Position numbers and translations under genes: made by a program | Shown here: positions 1-7,360 of the stretch, one piece after another | How the letters are laid out: each line of letters opens with the position of its first letter | How positions within the stretch are numbered: the first letter of the stretch is position 1 | The notes under the pieces: model-generated | What the model was told of the DNA's origin: nothing | The model's database searches: none | Seen by the model: only the letters and a program-made list of their open reading frames with translations | Virus record (IMG/VR): IMGVR_UViG_3300034356_003581 | Coordinates: 1-28,145 of that record | From: a virus | DNA: 28,145 nucleotides | Reading direction: 5' to 3' (one strand)

Positions 1-1178
1 ACATATCCATTGCTCCAACGGATTTGACGGGGGTTACATCTACTGCTGCCGAATTAAATATTCTTGACGGCGCGACGCTTTCGACAACGGAACTCAACTA
101 TGTCGACGGAGTAACCTCTGCTATTCAGACACAGTTAAATGATAAGGCCCCACTTGCTTCACCAACCTTCACCGGAACGGTAGTTCTTCCAGACAACACA
201 GTTGCTCTTGGTGCAAAAACAACTGGAGATTACGTTTCGTCTCTCGTTGCTGGAACTGGCGTTACCCTTACCAACAACTCTGGAGAAACAGCAACTCCGA
301 CGGTCGCAATCGGCCAATCAGTAGCGACTTCTGCTTCGGTTACATTTGCAAAAGTTGACACCACCGGAGATTTAACCGTAGGTGGAAACCTAACGGTCAA
401 TGGCACCACGACAACACTAAACACAGAGACCCTCTCGATAGAGGACAACATTATTGTCCTTAACTCCAATGTGTCTGCATCACCATCGCTAAATGCTGGA
501 ATCGAAATCGAGCGTGGCACATCAACAAATGTATCGCTCCGCTGGAATGAAACAGATGACAAGTGGCAGTTCACCAATGATGGAAGCACATATGTAGATT
601 TTGGCGCTGGTGGCGCAACCATTTCTGAAACAGCACCGGCTAGCCCAACGGCTGGTCAAGTATGGTTTGAGTCAGACACCGCGCAAACCTTTGTTTACTA
701 CGATTCTCAATGGATTGAAATAGGCGCTTCAGGAATGGCTGCGGTTGTTTCGGACAGCGCGCCATCTTCGCCTATTACAGGTCAAATATGGTTTAACTCC
801 CTCAATGGCGGAACATACGTTTACTACAGTTCTGCATGGACTGAGGTGGGTGCAGTTCCCATCAACGCTCTTCTCAACACAATCAATGCCAAAGGCGACT
901 TGCTTGCAGGAACAGCCGACAATACTATTGGTCGTCTCGGAGTGGGCACAAACGGTTATTTTCTAAAGGCTGATTCTGCTGAAACGACAGGTTTGGTTTG
1001 GGCGGCTATACCAAGCGTTTCCATCCTTGATGACGTTGGTGATGTAACGATTACTTCTGCCGCATCAGGACAAGTATTACAATGGAACGGTAGCGCGTGG
1101 ATAAACGCAACAGTCAGTACTGATATTATGACTAGCAGTAAGAACGCAGCACTTTTAGTAATGGAAATAGGAGTCTAA
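1..1178 (+). CDS. Modular tail fibre protein, 5' end outside window
   Basis: Virion-exterior fibre. The frame is open to the left edge (first full codon at base 3), so the TTG at 24 is internal and the gene begins upstream. Visible modules, counted from the first codon: two TAAELN/TTELNYVDG repeats (about 13-38), typical of aquatic-phage fibres; a GDLTVGGNLTVNGTTTT beta segment (about 122-138); two copies of an SPTxGQxWF...YVYY..W.E.G module (about 207-243 and 253-285); a NAKGDLL...RLGVGT module (about 295-325); and a final SGQVLQWNGSAW element. The last two kinds recur in genes at 4268, 5121 and 6622, indicating module exchange. No enzymatic motif is seen. An AGGAG sequence at 1169-1173, inside its last codons, probably serves the next gene. 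Confident as a fibre; receptor and position on the virion are unknown. Confidence 0.85.
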   Translation, partial: ISIAPTDLTGVTSTAAELNILDGATLSTTELNYVDGVTSAIQTQLNDKAPLASPTFTGTVVLPDNTVALGAKTTGDYVSSLVAGTGVTLTNNSGETATPTVAIGQSVATSASVTFAKVDTTGDLTVGGNLTVNGTTTTLNTETLSIEDNIIVLNSNVSASPSLNAGIEIERGTSTNVSLRWNETDDKWQFTNDGSTYVDFGAGGATISETAPASPTAGQVWFESDTAQTFVYYDSQWIEIGASGMAAVVSDSAPSSPITGQIWFNSLNGGTYVYYSSAWTEVGAVPINALLNTINAKGDLLAGTADNTIGRLGVGTNGYFLKADSAETTGLVWAAIPSVSILDDVGDVTITSAASGQVLQWNGSAWINATVSTDIMTSSKNAALLVMEIGV

Positions 1179-1179
1179 A

Positions 1180-1515
1180 ATGGCATCAGGAGATAGAGCA
1201 GAAGCACGGATTTGTGCTCCAACCCAACTAGGCACTTCAACAACTACATTGGTGACGGTTCCTGCAGGACAAACATATATCTGTAAGCAGATTCTTATTT
1301 GCAATACGGACACGGTGGACCGCACGGTGACTTTGGCTATCGGTTCTGCAGCCACTGCTTCTAACCGTATTATTTCTGCATTGCCAATTGGGGCAAACGA
1401 CATCATCGTACTCGATACCGCTTTGTTGCTTCTGACCACGGAAACACTGCAAGGTTTGTCGGATGTCGCTTCCAAGGTAAATGTGACGATAGTCGGAATT
1501 GACAAGACCAACTAG
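1180..1515 (+). CDS. Small beta-rich virion protein, paralogue of the 6989-7351 gene
   Basis: A 111-residue protein with no recognised domain name. It is rich in Val, Thr and Ile in alternating patterns (TTTLVTVPAGQTY, then DRTVTLAIG, then VNVTIVGID), which suggests a beta-sandwich. It matches in layout the 120-residue product at 6989-7351: a central Asn-bearing strand, a TLAIG/TIEWG strand, a hydrophobic IIVLD/LVLVVPGLIL strand and a closing strand, so the two look like divergent copies. The ATG lies 2 nt after the stop of the fibre gene and 6 nt after GGAG at 1170-1173, so translation is probably coupled. Likely a tail-surface or fibre-associated decoration protein; this is inference from fold impression and neighbourhood. 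Confidence 0.7.
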   Translation: MASGDRAEARICAPTQLGTSTTTLVTVPAGQTYICKQILICNTDTVDRTVTLAIGSAATASNRIISALPIGANDIIVLDTALLLLTTETLQGLSDVASKVNVTIVGIDKTN

Positions 1516-1517
1516 TT

Positions 1518-2393
1518 ATGGGCATTGCCTCTAGTCTCGGCACCTATCGCTATAACCAATATGGCGTTGCTACTGGCGGAATAGGTTCTGCTATTTCAAC
1601 AACTGTTAATGGTGTGTCGTACAACTATTTGACTTTTACTTCTGATGGTACTTTGACCGTTACCAAGGCAGGGCTGTTTGACATTCTGGCTTTTGGCGGT
1701 GGAGGCGCAGGAGGTGATGGCGATGGCGGTTCCGGAGGGGGGCACGGTGGCGGTGGCGCTGGCGGAAGAGTGCAGTCAACAATTTATTTGTCTGCCAACC
1801 AGACTATAACTATCGGTGCTGGCGGTGCTGGCGGTGCATATAACTCAAACTTTGGTGGAGCAATGGGCGGTGACTCAGGCATAGGTGGTTTGATTGTTGC
1901 TGTTGGAGGTAGTGCTGGTACTCACGCTCCGGGTTCAACCCCTCTTGCTGGTTGGCTAGGGCGAACAGGTGGCTCTAATGGCGGTCAAGACGCATCCTAT
2001 GGAACTGTTGGTTATCAGCCAAGAACCAATGTTCTAGGTCAAGGAAATATCGGTGGCGACGGCTCGGGCGGCGGCGGTGGTGGCGGCGGTGGTGCAGGCG
2101 CTGTTGGTGCTACAGGTTCGTCTTCTGGAATCGGCGGCGCTGGTGGCGCTGGTGTCGATGTTTCAACTTTCATTGGCGGCTCTGCCTTGTTTAAGGCTGG
2201 AGGGGGCGGTGGTTCTGGAACTACAACGGGCGGTGCTGGTGGCAGCGGCGTTGGTGGTGCCGGAAGAAACGGCACGAACACCAGCGGTTTTAGCGCCTCA
2301 GCCAATACGGCTGGTGGCGGTGGTGCCTCTATCGGGCAAGCAACTGGTGGCAACGGTGGCAGCGGAATAGTTTATGTGAGGTTTAGGGTCTAA
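1518..2393 (+). CDS. Glycine-rich adhesin-like tail protein, one module, subtype A
   Basis: A 291-residue protein. Residues 1-55 form a short beta header (QYGVATGG...YNYLTFTSDGTLTVT), followed by FDILAFGGGG and about 220 residues dominated by Gly runs, with the strand STIYLSANQTITIG near residue 90 and the closing motif GGSGIVYVRFR. Such Gly-rich modules are common at phage fibre tips; the T2/S16 gp38 adhesins use polyglycine-II helices, and a similar receptor-binding role is inferred. The FDI-LAFGG entry and the IYLSANQT strand define subtype A, shared with both modules of the next gene. The ATG follows the previous stop by 2 nt with no clear Shine-Dalgarno. The last base of its TAA is the first base of the next ATG (TAATG). 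Confidence 0.85.
   Translation: MGIASSLGTYRYNQYGVATGGIGSAISTTVNGVSYNYLTFTSDGTLTVTKAGLFDILAFGGGGAGGDGDGGSGGGHGGGGAGGRVQSTIYLSANQTITIGAGGAGGAYNSNFGGAMGGDSGIGGLIVAVGGSAGTHAPGSTPLAGWLGRTGGSNGGQDASYGTVGYQPRTNVLGQGNIGGDGSGGGGGGGGGAGAVGATGSSSGIGGAGGAGVDVSTFIGGSALFKAGGGGGSGTTTGGAGGSGVGGAGRNGTNTSGFSASANTAGGGGASIGQATGGNGGSGIVYVRFRV
1621..1648 (+). repeat. 28-bp direct repeat, copy 1 (pair at 3327-3354)
   Basis: The 28 bases here, coding for part of the YNYLTFTSDG header, are identical to 3327-3354 in the header of the second module of the next gene. Flanking bases on both sides are similar but not identical, so this is the best-preserved core of a longer homologous segment and a likely point for recombination between adhesin modules. 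Confidence 0.85.
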
Positions 2394-4024
2394 TGGGTAT
2401 TTCAGGCGCACGACAAAAACGACTTGCAACCCAATACGGTATTGCTTCAGGCGGTACAGAAACGGATATAACCGTTTCAGGTGTTTCGTATAAGTTACAT
2501 ACCTTTACTTCCGATGGAAACTTTGTTGTTTCTACAGGTGGTTGGTTTGATTTATTTGCGGTTGGTGCAGGGGCAGCAGGAGGTGGAGGCAACGTTTCCT
2601 CAACTAACCAAAACGGTGGTGGTGGCGGTGGCGGAAGTGTTTTGCAAACAACAATCTATCTATCTCCAGCAACTTATGCGGTTGACATTGGTGCAGGTGG
2701 TGCGGCTGCAACTGATGATAACGGTGGTTCGGGATTTGCAACAACCATTGGAACAATTTATTATGCTGTTGGCGGTGGTGGAGGTGGTAGAGGAAACGGT
2801 GTGGCTGCAACTGGTGTTATTGCAGGTGGTGGAGGCAATAACAATAAAGCAGGCGCAACAACTACAGCGCCGAACATTGGTTTTTCAGGTGGTAATGGTG
2901 CGGCAGATGGTCCTACTGGTGGAGCAGGCGGTGGAGCAGGTTCGGGAGCCGCTGGTAGTAATGGTACGACATCAGTTGGCGGCGCTGCTGGTGCGGGTAT
3001 TTCCCCTTCAACCTTTACTGGCGGAACAGTAACTAACGGCGTTGGAGGCGGCGGTGGAGGTGCTAGGGGTAGCGGCAGCGGTGGTGCGGGTGCAGACGGC
3101 GGTGGAGCGGGCGCTTCAACAACGAACGGTAGTGGCACAGCAGGAACAGCAAATCGTGGCGGTGGAGGCGGTGGTTGTAATGGTTCAGGTTCGGCGGGCG
3201 CTGGCGGTTCGGGTGTTCTTTATATTCGCCGCCGTATTGAAGGTGATGCTCTTGCTACAACACAAGGTTATGGTGTTGCTACAGGTGGTACAGGACCTAC
3301 TTCAACAACTGTTGATGGTATTACATACAACTATTTGACTTTTACTTCTGATGGAACTTTGACGGTCACTACCCCAGGTTTTTTTGATTTCTTAATCCTT
3401 GCAGGTGGTGGTGGTGGCGGCCGTAGTGGGAATGTCAATCAAGCGTGTGGTGGTGGTGGCGGTGGTCGTTATTTGATAAGTAGCGTTTATTTGTCAGCAA
3501 ACCAAACCGTTACGGTTGGTGCTGGTGGTGCAGGTGCTACAGCAGACGGCAAAAACGGCAATCGTGGTGGCAATTCTAGTATTGGTAATTATGCAACTGT
3601 AGGTGGTGGTGCAGGTTCTTGGGTTTATACATCTGCTGGTGGTGGTGGTGAGTCAGGTCGGCAACTTGATGGTGGGTCGGGTGGTGGTGGTTCGCAAACG
3701 CAAGGTGAGTTTGGTTTGGCGATAATCGCTGGACATGGCACAACTGTTACTGCTGGTCTAAATGCTGGAGGCGCAGGTTACGGCGGCACTAATTCAGGTA
3801 CTACGGGCGGTGCTGGTTATGATGTGAGTGCTTTTATTGGTGGTTCAACACTCTATAAATGTGCTGGTGGTGCTGGTGTTGGGGGAACTGGTGGTTCAAG
3901 TGTGGGTGGCAATAGTGGAACTTCTGCTGCTGCGAATACGGCTTCAGGTGGTGGTGGCAATACAAGTGCAAACGCTGGTAGTGGCGGCTCAGGTATTGTC
4001 TATGTTAGATATAGAACAGCATAA
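2393..4024 (+). CDS. Glycine-rich adhesin-like tail protein, two tandem modules, subtype A
   Basis: A 543-residue protein made of two copies of the same design. Module 1 (about 1-280) has the header YKLHTFTSDGNFVV, then FDLFAVGAG, the strand TTIYLSPATYAVDIG, Gly-rich runs and the end motif GGSGVLYIRRR. Module 2 (about 281-543) restarts with QGYGVATGG and YNYLTFTSDGTLTVT, then FDFLILAGGGGGG, IYL-type SVYLSANQTVTVG, and ends GGSGIVYVRYR. Module 2 is closer to the single module of the preceding gene than to module 1: a 28-bp stretch is identical (1621-1648 and 3327-3354). This suggests duplication or recombination between neighbouring genes. It starts on the TAATG overlap with the upstream gene. 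Probable receptor-binding tip protein; the exact receptor cannot be read from sequence. Confidence 0.85.
   Translation: MGISGARQKRLATQYGIASGGTETDITVSGVSYKLHTFTSDGNFVVSTGGWFDLFAVGAGAAGGGGNVSSTNQNGGGGGGGSVLQTTIYLSPATYAVDIGAGGAAATDDNGGSGFATTIGTIYYAVGGGGGGRGNGVAATGVIAGGGGNNNKAGATTTAPNIGFSGGNGAADGPTGGAGGGAGSGAAGSNGTTSVGGAAGAGISPSTFTGGTVTNGVGGGGGGARGSGSGGAGADGGGAGASTTNGSGTAGTANRGGGGGGCNGSGSAGAGGSGVLYIRRRIEGDALATTQGYGVATGGTGPTSTTVDGITYNYLTFTSDGTLTVTTPGFFDFLILAGGGGGGRSGNVNQACGGGGGGRYLISSVYLSANQTVTVGAGGAGATADGKNGNRGGNSSIGNYATVGGGAGSWVYTSAGGGGESGRQLDGGSGGGGSQTQGEFGLAIIAGHGTTVTAGLNAGGAGYGGTNSGTTGGAGYDVSAFIGGSTLYKCAGGAGVGGTGGSSVGGNSGTSAAANTASGGGGNTSANAGSGGSGIVYVRYRTA
3327..3354 (+). repeat. 28-bp direct repeat, copy 2 (pair at 1621-1648)
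   Basis: Exact copy of 1621-1648, located in the header of the second glycine-rich module of the 543-residue protein. Recombination between the two copies would delete the first gene's glycine region and module 1, leaving a single fused in-frame gene. Confidence 0.85.
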
Positions 4025-4043
4025 GTAGTAAAATAGGAGATAT

Positions 4044-4268
4044 ATGAGCGCACAATATTTTGCACAACTAGATGAAAACAATGTGGTTACGCACGTAGCA
4101 GTTGTCATGCGCCAGTTCTTAGAAGCAAACCCCGACCGTTACCCGGGTCGCTGGGTGGAAACATTCTTTGATACTGAAGGTAAAACCTATGCTGGGGTTG
4201 GGTTTGTTTACGATGATGAAGCACAGGACTTTGCTGCTCCTGTCGCTCCAGAAGTAGGGCCTGAGTAA
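4044..4268 (+). CDS. Small tail-associated protein of a family common in cyanophage-like myoviruses
   Basis: A 74-residue acidic protein. It opens with FAQLDENNVVTHVAVV, continues with FLEANPD...WVETFFDT, then a Gly/Tyr stretch (KTYAGVGFVYDDE) and a DFAAP end. Small proteins with an 'xFAxLDENNxVxxVxVV ... W(I/V)xTxxxT ... YAGIGxxYD' layout are familiar from tail-fibre regions of aquatic myoviruses; they have no defined function as far as I know. The start is supported by AGGAG at 4035-4039, five bases before the ATG, one of the few clear ribosome binding sites in this run, after an 18-base gap. Its stop overlaps the ATG of the next gene (TAATG). A role as fibre connector or assembly factor is possible but unproven. 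Confidence 0.8.
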   Translation: MSAQYFAQLDENNVVTHVAVVMRQFLEANPDRYPGRWVETFFDTEGKTYAGVGFVYDDEAQDFAAPVAPEVGPE

Positions 4269-4918
4269 TGGGTGTTTCTGCGTTTTCTGGTGCTTCCTCG
4301 GTAATTAAGCCAGGTGTCGTGACGAGTTCGACTCGTCCTTCTTCGCCGTTTGTTGGTCAACTTATTTATGATACAACGGTGTCTCAGACTTTGGCATGGA
4401 ATGGTTCTGCTTGGGTCGTGCAAAGTCCTGGGATGGTTCTTGTTGCAGCACAGACGATTGGTTCAGCAGTTTCCAGCGTGACCGTATCAAGTGCGTTTAG
4501 TGCAGCTTATGACGCATACAAAATAGTTGTTACTGGCGGCGCAGGTTCAACAAATCAAACATTAACACTTACTTTAGGTTCAACCTCTACGGGGTATTAC
4601 GCTAGTTATTTTCGCACTACCAGTTTTTCTAATGCCGCTTACGACGGACAAATCTTAAACAATGGTTCTGGTTGGAGTGAGTCAGGTTACGGAACTACTA
4701 GCGGTTTAGGTATGAACATAGAATTACAAAGCCCGTTTTTGGCTAAAACAACAATTCTTGGCGGTGTTTACCAAAGAGGCAACACAACTGTCTTGGGTAT
4801 AGGAACTGTTAGCGGAATGTTAAACAACACTACAAGTTACACAGCATTTACAATTACGCCATCTAGTGGCACAATGACGGGTGGCACAGTTCGCGTTTAT
4901 GGATATGCAAACAGTTAG
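4268..4918 (+). CDS. Tail surface protein with GQxxY/W-SAW module and beta domain
   Basis: A 216-residue protein. Residues 15-55 carry the module SSPFVGQLIYDTTVSQT...WNGSAWV, also present in the fibre at 1-1178 and the protein at 5121. Residues about 57-216 form a Ser/Thr-rich beta domain with periodic strands (SSVTVSS, YKIVVTGG, QTLTLTLGST) and end in GTVRVYGYANS. The end, the YDAYKI(V) segment and the size of this domain recall the YGIK proteins at 7361-8948, so it may be a remote member of that family. It starts by TAATG overlap and sits directly before a coiled-coil gene and a glycine-rich gene, the same order as seen at 8430-10881. Likely host-recognition or baseplate decoration. Confidence 0.75.
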   Translation: MGVSAFSGASSVIKPGVVTSSTRPSSPFVGQLIYDTTVSQTLAWNGSAWVVQSPGMVLVAAQTIGSAVSSVTVSSAFSAAYDAYKIVVTGGAGSTNQTLTLTLGSTSTGYYASYFRTTSFSNAAYDGQILNNGSGWSESGYGTTSGLGMNIELQSPFLAKTTILGGVYQRGNTTVLGIGTVSGMLNNTTSYTAFTITPSSGTMTGGTVRVYGYANS

Positions 4919-4926
4919 GGCATGAC

Positions 4927-5121
4927 ATGACATACAAAATCCAAATCGACGATGAAGTGCGTGACGCAACCGAAGAAGAAGCAGCCGTCATTGACGCACA
5001 AAAAGCAGAAGCCGAAGCACTAGCGGAAGCCAAAGTTGCCAAAGCAACCGCAAGACAGGCTTTGTTAGAAAAATTGGGTATTACAGAAGAAGAAGCACAA
5101 CTGCTTCTTGGTGGTATCTAA
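4927..5121 (+). CDS. Small acidic coiled-coil protein preceding an adhesin gene
   Basis: A 64-residue protein: a short N-terminal strand (YKIQIDDEVRDAT), then a helix very rich in Glu, Ala and Lys (about 16-48), and a C-terminal LLEKLGITEEEAQLLLGG motif. The product at 8957-9181 has the same plan and an equivalent end (KLKALGLSDAEVEALVG). Both directly overlap a glycine-rich gene by one base (here TAATG at 5119-5123). Proteins of this type are frequent next to fibre genes in aquatic phages. A dedicated chaperone or a trimerising linker for the downstream adhesin is an attractive inference from position only. AGGG at 4917-4920 may be the ribosome binding site; the ATG at 4922 in another frame stops after two codons. 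Confidence 0.75.
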   Translation: MTYKIQIDDEVRDATEEEAAVIDAQKAEAEALAEAKVAKATARQALLEKLGITEEEAQLLLGGI

Positions 5122-6416
5122 TGGCATTCTCATTTCCTGCTTCCCCTGCTACCAACGACACCTACACCGTAGGTTCTCGTACATACACTTGGACGGGTTC
5201 TTTTTGGGAAATGACAGGCGGGTTAATCACAACAAGCCAATTAACAGATTTAGGTGTTACTGCAGCCAAGATTAATGATGCAGCCGTTACTACAGCCAAG
5301 ATTGACGACCTTGCTGTCACCGCTGCAAAGATTGCAGGCACAACTATTACAGAAGGAAAAATTGCATCGAATGCGGTTACGACAGGGAAAATTGCTTCAA
5401 ACGCTGTCACACAAGCAAAACTTGACTCAACTTTGAGCGGTGTCACTATCTGTACTTCATCAACAAAACCTGCTTCACCTTTCACGGGGCAAACTATCTT
5501 TGAGACTGATACAAATTTGATGAAAGTGTACTTATCTACTGGTTGGAGTAGTGGGACTTTACATGCTTCCACTATTACTGTTGAATACCTCGTGATTGCT
5601 GGCGGCGGCGGTGGCGCTGGCGGTGTGGGTGGTGGCGGCGGTGCAGGTGGATACCGTTCGTCTGTTAATGGGGAATCCAGCGGTGGTGGGGCATCAGCCG
5701 AATCCGCATTAAGTCTTTCAAGTGGGACATACACCGTTACGGTTGGTGCTGGTGGAACGAAAGAATCTCCAACCAACTCAAACACACAAACAAATGGTGC
5801 TAACTCTGTTTTTAGCACCATCACTTCCTTGGGTGGTGGTTTCAGCGGAGGTTACGCGCATGCGGCTGCAACTGGTGGTTCTGGCGGTGGCGGCTCCGAC
5901 GGCGAAACATCATATCTGGGTGCAGCAGGAACTTCTGGTCAGGGCTATGCGGGTGGCGCGGGTGGAAACAACGGAACCAATTTTGTCGGTGGTGGCGGCG
6001 GTGGCGCTGGTGGCGCAGGCGTATCAAACACCAATGGTACTGGTGGCCTGGGTGGCAACGGTGGCCTGGGTATTGCATCGTCAATAACTGGGACTTCGGT
6101 TAATCGTGGTGGTGGTGGTGGTGGTTTTGGCTACATCAACGGTGGCGGAGGCACTGGTGGAACGAGTGCTTTTGGTGGTGGAACTGGCGCAGTATTGACT
6201 GGTAATGGTTCTAATGCAACAGCAAACACAGGAGGAGGCGGAGGCGGTGGCGGTGCTGGAACGGCTATCGGTGGTGCGGGTGGTTCTGGCATTGTTATCG
6301 TCCGCTACCTAACAGAGGATGCAACTGGCAAAACTATTACTGGTGGAACTGAAACAACGTCTGGTTCGTACACAATTCGTACATTTACTGCATCAGGAAG
6401 TTTGGTAATTGCATAA
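5121..6416 (+). CDS. Fibre/adhesin: decapeptide-repeat stalk plus glycine-rich module, subtype B
   Basis: A 431-residue protein. Residues 1-34 are a small SPATNDTYTVG...YTWTGSFWE module like the one at 6416. Residues 41-100 are six decapeptides with Lys at exactly 50, 60, 70, 80, 90 and 100 (pattern xVTxAKIxxx), probably a trimeric stalk. Residues 112-145 are another SPFTGQ module. From about 152 (EYLVIAGGGGG) to 398 is a glycine-rich module with GGYRS, YTVTVGAGG and NSVFSTITSLGGG, ending GGSGIVIVRYL. This is subtype B, shared with 9181-10881. The last ~33 residues (TGKTITGG...YTIRTFTASGSLV) match the header that leads into the second module of the 9181 protein, but the protein stops there: an orphan header. 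TAATG at the start; TAATG at the end. Confidence 0.87.
   Translation: MAFSFPASPATNDTYTVGSRTYTWTGSFWEMTGGLITTSQLTDLGVTAAKINDAAVTTAKIDDLAVTAAKIAGTTITEGKIASNAVTTGKIASNAVTQAKLDSTLSGVTICTSSTKPASPFTGQTIFETDTNLMKVYLSTGWSSGTLHASTITVEYLVIAGGGGGAGGVGGGGGAGGYRSSVNGESSGGGASAESALSLSSGTYTVTVGAGGTKESPTNSNTQTNGANSVFSTITSLGGGFSGGYAHAAATGGSGGGGSDGETSYLGAAGTSGQGYAGGAGGNNGTNFVGGGGGGAGGAGVSNTNGTGGLGGNGGLGIASSITGTSVNRGGGGGGFGYINGGGGTGGTSAFGGGTGAVLTGNGSNATANTGGGGGGGGAGTAIGGAGGSGIVIVRYLTEDATGKTITGGTETTSGSYTIRTFTASGSLVIA
5241..5420 (+). repeat. Six 30-bp in-frame repeats encoding decapeptides
   Basis: Six consecutive 30-base units encode decapeptides with a fixed Ala/Gly-Lys-Ile/Leu at positions 9-10 and 1 of the next unit. 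DNA identity between units is partial, strongest in the GCCGTTAC/GCAAAGATT-like parts. The same peptide style occurs on the other strand in the fibre at 14196-14996 (residues 83-162), so both fibres probably use this stalk element. Confidence 0.8.
6108..6125 (+). repeat. (GGT)6 glycine-coding microsatellite
   Basis: Six perfect GGT units in frame within the glycine-rich module of the 431-residue adhesin. Gain or loss of a unit keeps the frame and changes only the length of the Gly run. Confidence 0.9.
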
Positions 6417-6622
6417 TGGCTGCTATAGATTTCCCTAACTCTCCGTCAACAAATGACACCTTCACAACTGCTGGCAAGACATGGTTGTATAATGGTGTGT
6501 CATGGACACTCGTAGGAGTATCTACGGCAGGTCCAGGCAATTCGTATAATCTAGACGGTGGCGTAGCGTCAACTGTTTACGGTGGTATCACCAATTTAGA
6601 CGGTGGAGGAGTAGCAGGCTGA
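6416..6622 (+). CDS. Small tail protein with W-NGxSW module and NLDGG end
   Basis: A 68-residue protein. Residues 4-33 (DFPNSPSTNDTFTTAG..W.YNGVSWTLV) match the N-terminal module of the 431-residue adhesin just upstream (SFPASPATNDTYTVG...WTGSFWEM), so it looks like a free-standing copy of that module. Residues 42-68 hold a repeat-like YNLDGG...VYGGITNLDGGG element, a motif often seen near the C-terminus of small phage tail proteins. One-base overlaps on both sides (TAATG at 6414, TGATG at 6620) argue that it is translated with its neighbours. Function unknown; possibly a fibre connector. Confidence 0.75.
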   Translation: MAAIDFPNSPSTNDTFTTAGKTWLYNGVSWTLVGVSTAGPGNSYNLDGGVASTVYGGITNLDGGGVAG

Positions 6623-6978
6623 TGGCGGTAAAAATCCAATTGCGTCGAGGACTTGCCTCTGAGTGGACCTCGGCTAACCCGACCCTCGCGGCAGGTGAAT
6701 TAGCCTTAGAGACAGATACAGCCAAATACAAAATAGGTGACGGCACAACCGCTTGGACAAGCCTCGCGTACTCATCTTTGCCATCAACGGCTATTAATGC
6801 ATCCACAGTTACCGCTAAAGGCGACCTTTTGGTTGCTACGGCAAGCGGAACCATTGCCCGTTTGGGCGTTGGAACAGCAGACCAAGCACTCGTCGTTGAT
6901 TCATCCACGGCAACTGGTGTAAAATGGGCAACACCTGCTTCCGGCGCGGATGTTCTACAAGTTCAAGTATTTTCCTAG
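6622..6978 (+). CDS. Short fibre protein with Mtd-N-like start
   Basis: A 118-residue protein. Residues 2-50 (VKIQLRRG...W...NPTLAAGELALETDT.KYKIGDGTTAWTSL) match the consensus of the domain found at the N-terminus of the Bordetella phage major tropism determinant and of many short fibres. Residues 58-107 carry the KGDLLVATASGTIARLGVGT...VKWATP module that also occurs in the fibre at the left edge. The protein ends soon after, so it lacks any long receptor-binding domain and may be a connector or a shortened fibre. It starts by TGATG overlap. No diversity-generating retroelement parts are seen nearby, so the Mtd likeness should not be read as evidence of one. Confidence 0.82.
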   Translation: MAVKIQLRRGLASEWTSANPTLAAGELALETDTAKYKIGDGTTAWTSLAYSSLPSTAINASTVTAKGDLLVATASGTIARLGVGTADQALVVDSSTATGVKWATPASGADVLQVQVFS

Positions 6979-6988
6979 GAGATAACAG

Positions 6989-7351
6989 ATGGCAACATTT
7001 AACAAAGCGAAACTGTCTGGTTCTACTGATGGCTTGGCTATCAAGGTTACGGGTACGGGCACTGGCTCGACTGTAACTGTTCATACTGCTGTTGCTGGTA
7101 CTACGGCAGGCGTGTTTGACGAGATTTGGTTGTATGCAAACAACACTTCTTCGTCGGCCGTGAAATTGACGATTGAGTGGGGCACTGCTACTGCGGCTGA
7201 TGGCAACATTGAGTTAACTATTGCTGGTGAGTCTGGTTTGGTTCTTGTTGTTCCTGGTTTGATTTTGCAGAACTCTAAGGTTGTGAAGGCTTTTGCTGGT
7301 ACGGCTGACGTTATTTTGCTTACCGGCTATGTCAATGCGATTACCGCATAG
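6989..7351 (+). CDS. Small beta-rich virion protein, paralogue of the 1180-1515 gene
   Basis: A 120-residue protein, beta-rich by composition (STVTVHTAVAG, VKLTIEWG, IELTIAGESGLVLVV). It has the same order of strand-like segments as the 111-residue product at 1180-1515, though identity is low, so I infer an old duplication. AGGAG at 6977-6981 lies seven bases before the ATG and supports this start; the gap to the previous gene is 10 bases. Codons are markedly T-rich (GCT, GGT, GTT), unlike the C-richer first fibre gene, suggesting a different recent origin. A tail-surface or decoration role is likely; no catalytic motif is seen. Confidence 0.72.
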   Translation: MATFNKAKLSGSTDGLAIKVTGTGTGSTVTVHTAVAGTTAGVFDEIWLYANNTSSSAVKLTIEWGTATAADGNIELTIAGESGLVLVVPGLILQNSKVVKAFAGTADVILLTGYVNAITA

Positions 7352-7360
7352 GCGGTAGTT

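Noticed and set aside
2039-3138. Long minus-strand open frames of Pro-rich proteins opposite the glycine-rich genes
   Set aside because: GGN codons read in reverse give NCC, so runs of Gly codons automatically yield stop-free Pro-rich frames. No ribosome binding sites or family features are seen.
6622-6978. Diversity-generating retroelement suggested by the Mtd-N-like protein
   Set aside because: No reverse transcriptase, Avd-like gene or template/variable repeat pair is visible. The Mtd-N domain is common in fibres without such elements.
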